Assembly: GCA_022821065.1 (NCBI GenBank)
Contig: JAJEEK010000015.1
Location: 1-64,000 of the forward strand
Direction of reading: 5' to 3'
Source of the DNA: Candidatus Poribacteria bacterium
GTDB taxonomy: Bacteria; Poribacteria; WGA-4E; WGA-3G
Length of the DNA: 64,000 nucleotides
The position numbers were made by a program, and so were the translations under genes. The notes under the pieces are model-generated. The model searched no databases and was not told where the DNA came from. It saw only the letters and a list, made by a program, of their open reading frames with translations. This document shows positions 60,656-64,000 of the stretch, one piece after another; the stretch's first letter is position 1, and each line of letters starts with the position of its first letter.

Positions 60656-62221
60656 ATGAACACCACTCTCACCGACATCGAAAATAGACTCTGGAGTACT
60701 GCCGATGAACTCAGAGCCAATTCACGGCTTAAAGCATCCGAGTACTCAATACCTGTTCTCGGTCTTATCTTCTTACGATACGCCGACCATAAATTTACAC
60801 AAGCTGAACAGGAAATCAAAAGTGAAGTCGATCCAAACAGCCGCAGGCGTACGGATCCGAAAATGGAATATCAAGCCCGCGGTGTCCTTTACCTTCCAGA
60901 GCAATCACGTTTTCAATATCTCCTGAATTTGCCAGAAGGTGAAAACATCGGGCAAGCCGTCACGGATGCCATGAAGGCAATTGAAGCGGAAAATCCACAA
61001 GTTGATGGCGTACTTCCCAAGACTTACAACCGACTTGAAAAGAACACACTCCTCGAACTCCTTCGTATTATGGAACAGATCCCTATAGATATTGAAGGAG
61101 ATGCTTTCGGGAAGGTTTATGAGTACTTTCTCGGCAATTTCGCTATGAGCGAAGGGCAACGCGGCGGTGAATTCTTCACACCGACTTCACTCGTCAAACT
61201 CATCGTCGAGATTATGCAACCCTTTCATGGACGCATCCTCGATCCGGCGTGCGGCTCTGGTGGCATGTTTGTCCAGAGTGCAGCGTTCATTAGCAACCAC
61301 AAGAAAAACGGCAACCCGGGAGCCATCAGCATTTACGGCGTTGAACGTGTCGCCGAAACGATCAGATTGTGTAAAATGAATCTCGCCGTTCACGCGCTTG
61401 AAGGCGATATTAAACAAGCGAGCAGTTACTACGAGGACCCGCACGACTGCCTCGGCAGATTTGATTTCGTCATGGCAAATCCACCTTTTAACGTCGATCG
61501 CGTGGACAGAGAACGTATCAAAGATGACCCTCGATTCCCATTCGGCATGCCACGCGTAGACAATGCGAATTACCTTTGGATACAATTGTTCTATAGTTCG
61601 CTCTCCGAATCGGGGCGTGCAGGCTTTGTCATGGCGAACTCCGCCGCCGATGCCCGTGCCTCTGAACTCGACATCCGCCGCCAAATTATCGAATCCGGGG
61701 CAGTCGATGTCATTGTCAGCATCGCCTCCAATTTCTTTTATACCGTCACCTTACCCTGTACCCTCTATTTTTTCGATAAGTCCAAACGGAACAGCGATAG
61801 ACACGATAAAGTCTTGTTCATTGACGCGCGCCATCTCTATCAACAAGTGAGCCGCGCCCATCGGGAATTCACACCTTTGCAACTTGAATTCCTTGCAAAC
61901 ATCGTCAGACTTTATCGCGGAGAAGCACCAGAGAATCAACACGACAGCGCAGACTTCCTCGCCTCAAAATTCCCTGATTCAAAATATGTTGATGTCCCTG
62001 GACTTTGCAAGGTCGCTACGATTGCCGAGATTGAGACACAAGGCTGGAGCCTGAACCCCGGACGCTATGTCGGCGTTGATGAACAGACAACCGATGATTT
62101 CGACTTTGTTGAACGATTCACACAGCTTAACGAGGAGTTAGCCGTCCTAAATGCCGAAGCGCATCAACTCGAAGAACGCATCGCTGAAAATGTTGAAAAG
62201 ATTCTGGAAGATACGGTATAA
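60656..62221 (+). CDS. hsdM: Type I restriction-modification system methyltransferase subunit
   Basis: A 521-residue N6-adenine DNA methyltransferase. The HsdM N-terminal helical domain ([40 protein letters not shown]) is followed by [22 protein letters not shown], the SAM motif [16 protein letters not shown] and the catalytic MANPPFNVD (NPPF). The C-terminal TRD-contact helices end in a coiled segment. hsdS and hsdR are not found before the window ends; a HTH and TA-type genes intervene, a common arrangement in type I loci. Confidence 0.95.
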   Translation: MNTTLTDIENRLWSTADELRANSRLKASEYSIPVLGLIFLRYADHKFTQAEQEIKSEVDPNSRRRTDPKMEYQARGVLYLPEQSRFQYLLNLPEGENIGQAVTDAMKAIEAENPQVDGVLPKTYNRLEKNTLLELLRIMEQIPIDIEGDAFGKVYEYFLGNFAMSEGQRGGEFFTPTSLVKLIVEIMQPFHGRILDPACGSGGMFVQSAAFISNHKKNGNPGAISIYGVERVAETIRLCKMNLAVHALEGDIKQASSYYEDPHDCLGRFDFVMANPPFNVDRVDRERIKDDPRFPFGMPRVDNANYLWIQLFYSSLSESGRAGFVMANSAADARASELDIRRQIIESGAVDVIVSIASNFFYTVTLPCTLYFFDKSKRNSDRHDKVLFIDARHLYQQVSRAHREFTPLQLEFLANIVRLYRGEAPENQHDSADFLASKFPDSKYVDVPGLCKVATIAEIETQGWSLNPGRYVGVDEQTTDDFDFVERFTQLNEELAVLNAEAHQLEERIAENVEKILEDTV

Positions 62222-62239
62222 TGTTGATGGAGGGAAAAA

Positions 62240-62569
62240 ATGAGTGAAGAAGTCAAAATTGAGGAAAGTTCTGGAAATGTGTTTTTGGATATCGGTTTCT
62301 CTGAAGAAGAAGCGGAATATCACCAGTTAAGGGTAGACCTTGCCTTTGCAATCCACTGTCTTTTTGAGGAACAAAAACTAACACCTGCAAAAGCAGAAGC
62401 ACGTTTTGGGCTTGATCCGTCTGATGTGTCCCGGCTGAAGAAAATGGACTTTACAGATTTTACTATAGAGCAGTTGTTAGTAGTTCTGAAGCGGTTGAAC
62501 CGCAACGTTGAAATTCATATTAAACCTTTGGATAAAACTGTCAGGCACCAGCGAGTTTTTGTTACGTAA
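62240..62569 (+). CDS. HigA-like helix-turn-helix (XRE) protein
   Basis: A 109-residue protein: NVFLDIGFSEEEAEYHQLRVDLAFAI then a HTH (KLTPAKAEARFGLDPSDVSRLKKMDFTDFTIEQLLVVLKRLNRNVEIHI). The NVFxDLGFxxxEA start and the VxIxIKP end are typical of HigA-2/COG5606 antitoxins, usually paired with a HigB/RelE toxin. No such toxin is immediately next to it. GGAGGG is 5-6 bases before the ATG. It may regulate the adjoining RM or TA genes. Confidence 0.83.
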   Translation: MSEEVKIEESSGNVFLDIGFSEEEAEYHQLRVDLAFAIHCLFEEQKLTPAKAEARFGLDPSDVSRLKKMDFTDFTIEQLLVVLKRLNRNVEIHIKPLDKTVRHQRVFVT

Positions 62570-62583
62570 GCAAGCGAGACCCA

Positions 62584-62700
62584 ATGCCGCCTCCCGATGC
62601 AACACCAGAGGAGATCGGAGAATTTTCGGATACACATAGCCTCGCTGATTACTGGAACGAAACCTACGAAAGAACCGAGATAGAGCAGGCTTGCTATTAG
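62584..62700 (+). pseudogene. Truncated duplicate of the antitoxin N-terminus
   Basis: A 38-codon frame begins MPPPDATPEEIGEF and DYWNET, then diverges and stops. About 90 bases (62572-62665) match 63019-63112 with roughly nine changes in ten-base blocks overall, including one W to S change. It has no ribosome binding site. It looks like a broken tandem copy of the front of the gene at 62999. Confidence 0.7.
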
Positions 62701-62727
62701 ACAATAAACAAGGAACCGGAGCAAAAT

Positions 62728-63015
62728 TTGAAAATTCATGAGGTTATATGGCGATCACAATTCGTTGAGAAAATAGCGAGCAAACACAGTGTGAAAACGA
62801 CAGAAGTTGAAGAAGTTTTAGCCAATCGTCCGTATTTTCGACGTGTCTCCAAAGGCAATAGAGTTGGTGAAGATGTATACTCAGCTACGGGACAAACAGA
62901 CGCAGGACGTTATCTTATCGTTTTTTTTATTTTAAAATCAAATCGTCGTGCATTGATTATCAGTGCCAGAGATATGAGTAGAAGGGAGCGAAGAAATTAT
63001 GGAAAACAAAGATAA
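62728..63015 (+). CDS. BrnT-like toxin
   Basis: A 95-residue protein: MKIHEVIWRSQFVEKIASKH at the start, a VEEVLANRPYFRRVSKGN region, GRYLIVFFILKSNRRALIISARDMSRRERRNY at the end. The C-terminal SARDMSRxERRxY is typical of BrnT-family RNase toxins with a RelE-like fold. TTG 62728 has CGGAG 7 bases upstream. The next gene's ATG (62999) overlaps its end by 17 bases, so translation is coupled, as in toxin-antitoxin pairs. Confidence 0.82.
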   Translation: MKIHEVIWRSQFVEKIASKHSVKTTEVEEVLANRPYFRRVSKGNRVGEDVYSATGQTDAGRYLIVFFILKSNRRALIISARDMSRRERRNYGKQR

Positions 63016-64000
63016 AAAACGAGATCCAATGCCGCCTCCTGATGCAACACCAGAGGAAATCGGAGAATTTTGGGATACACATGACCTCACCGATTATTGG
63101 GACGAAACCGAGGAAGTGGAATTTCAGGTCAACCTAAAATCAGAACAGAATCCGGTTCAATCTGACGAAGCGCAACTTGATTTACCGGCATCAGCCATAG
63201 ATGAATCAAACGCTATGCTTGGTGCTGTTACTGATCTTGCTTTAGATACAACTATTCCTGCTCCAATCAGACGAAACGTGCTTAAGGCTTTGGACAGATT
63301 GGGATCTGCTTTGATTGATATACCTGTCGGAGCTCTTGAACGGAAATCTTCTGAAAAAAGATCAGAATCAGAAGCGCGGATTAAAATTACGGAAGCTGTC
63401 AATGCCCAAATTATCCAACAGATAAAGGTGGACCCAGAATTTCCACAGAGAGCCTCAAATACATTTGCCAAGAAAATACTTCGAGAGCAATATAATCTTG
63501 AGAGAATTTTGGGTTTTGCTACAAATATACTTAAGAGGAAGAAATACGATAATTCAACGAATCAGCAAGATAATAGTGAAACGGAAAAGTCAATTGACGA
63601 TGATTGGTTTAACATTTTCGAGAAAGAGGCAAGTCAGAAAAGCACTGCAGAGGTGCAGCACCGTTTTGCCCGTGTATTAGCAGGTGAAATTGAGAAACCA
63701 GGATCATATTCAATAAGGGCTTTAAAAATCCTCGGTGAATTGAATCGAAGTGCTGCAGTCTTGTTCAAAAGATTGTGTTCAATGTGTATGGGTTTTAAGG
63801 ACCAACCAGAACCATTTAGAACTGTGATCCTGCCAACTGCCTGTACTGACGGTAGAGAAGGTTGGAAGTATTCTATGGAGATTTGGCAGCTCAATATATT
63901 GATTGAGTATGGACTGATTGTTTCAAGGCAAGAAATTTGGGATCCTGAGTATTATTCTTCCATAGAAAAAGAGGATAGCCAGAATTGTTATCCATTCTGG
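62999..64000 (+). CDS. Antitoxin-like N-terminus fused to DUF2806 protein (partial, cut by window end)
   Basis: An open frame of at least 334 codons with no stop before the edge. Residues 1-50 (MPPPDATPEEIGEFWDTHDL, TDYWDETEEVEFQVNLK) match CopG/BrnA-type antitoxins that pair with BrnT; from about residue 80 the sequence differs. Residues 195-260 (WFNIFEKEASQKSTAEVQHRFARVLAGEIEKPGSYSIRALKILGELNRSAAVLFKRL) match DUF2806, a domain found in phage and defence contexts. It overlaps the toxin gene. A normal antitoxin is about 80-100 residues, so this is a fusion. Confidence 0.78.
   Translation, partial: MENKDKKRDPMPPPDATPEEIGEFWDTHDLTDYWDETEEVEFQVNLKSEQNPVQSDEAQLDLPASAIDESNAMLGAVTDLALDTTIPAPIRRNVLKALDRLGSALIDIPVGALERKSSEKRSESEARIKITEAVNAQIIQQIKVDPEFPQRASNTFAKKILREQYNLERILGFATNILKRKKYDNSTNQQDNSETEKSIDDDWFNIFEKEASQKSTAEVQHRFARVLAGEIEKPGSYSIRALKILGELNRSAAVLFKRLCSMCMGFKDQPEPFRTVILPTACTDGREGWKYSMEIWQLNILIEYGLIVSRQEIWDPEYYSSIEKEDSQNCYPFW

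Noticed and set aside
1..64000. tRNA or rRNA genes
   Set aside because: No cloverleaf with a GTTCRAAT-type T arm and no rRNA-like stretch was recognised by eye; a small RNA gene could still have been missed.

Overview
The window looks like chromosomal DNA from an uncultured diderm bacterium, most likely of the Candidatus Poribacteria / FCB neighbourhood. Three things suggest this. First, the gene mix: Uma2 nucleases, a phytanoyl-CoA dioxygenase with HEAT repeats, SMP-30 proteins, a PIG-L deacetylase and a DUF5916 protein. Second, a complete set of outer-membrane and LPS biogenesis genes. Third, intergenic DNA full of short palindromic repeats, above all a family with ends AGGACTTACGCA / TGCGTAAGTCCT. 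The assignment is by inference from gene content only; no rRNA or tRNA gene was found.

Layout. 1-8.7 kb holds accessory and metabolic genes: a HicB-like protein, a Uma2 nuclease behind a consensus sigma-70 promoter, PhyH-HEAT, a metal-dependent amidohydrolase flanked by direct repeats, a polytopic membrane protein, and a DUF5916 outer-membrane-type protein. 8.9-22.2 kb is an envelope and translation block: lnt, prfB (with a programmed +1 frameshift), lysS, a GNAT, lolC/E-like, lolD, ilvE, bamA, skp, lpxD. 22.2-26.8 kb is a prenyl-lipid locus disrupted by a broken IS200/IS605 element: a truncated UbiA gene, a tnpA remnant, tnpB, an intact UbiA gene resembling archaeal DGGGP synthase, a TrmH-type methyltransferase with an unrecognised N-terminal domain, and a GGGP synthase homologue. 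27-31 kb carries grpE, dnaJ, prmA, a small di-haem protein and a PIG-L deacetylase. 31.4-38 kb is a mixed stretch including a tandem PurS, two SMP-30 proteins around a FIST sensor protein, and an aminotransferase. 38-42.2 kb has a Rad50-like ATPase, an AAA ATPase fused to a PD-(D/E)XK nuclease, and an LRR-gene remnant. 42.2-46.9 kb has secreted proteins, lipoproteins and a SixA-like phosphatase. 47-58 kb runs mfd, three parvulin/SurA-like proteins, and a 1329-residue LptD-like protein with parvulin domains inserted near the start of its barrel. 58-64 kb has an SDR, a 2H phosphoesterase, a branched-chain amino-acid binding lipoprotein, then a defence-type region: hsdM, a HigA-like HTH protein, a broken antitoxin copy, a BrnT-like toxin and an antitoxin-DUF2806 fusion cut by the window end.

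How the genes work together. Lnt, LolCD, BamA, Skp, LpxD, the SurA-like proteins and the LptD fusion describe lipoprotein sorting, outer-membrane protein folding and LPS synthesis and export. GGGPS plus DGGGPS suggests isoprenoid glycerol-ether lipids in the same cell. The strongest leads are the LptD-parvulin fusion, the archaeal-type lipid gene pair beside a stranded TnpB element, the tandem PurS, the antitoxin-DUF2806 fusion, and the repeat family. All domain names come from reading motifs by eye, not from database searches.
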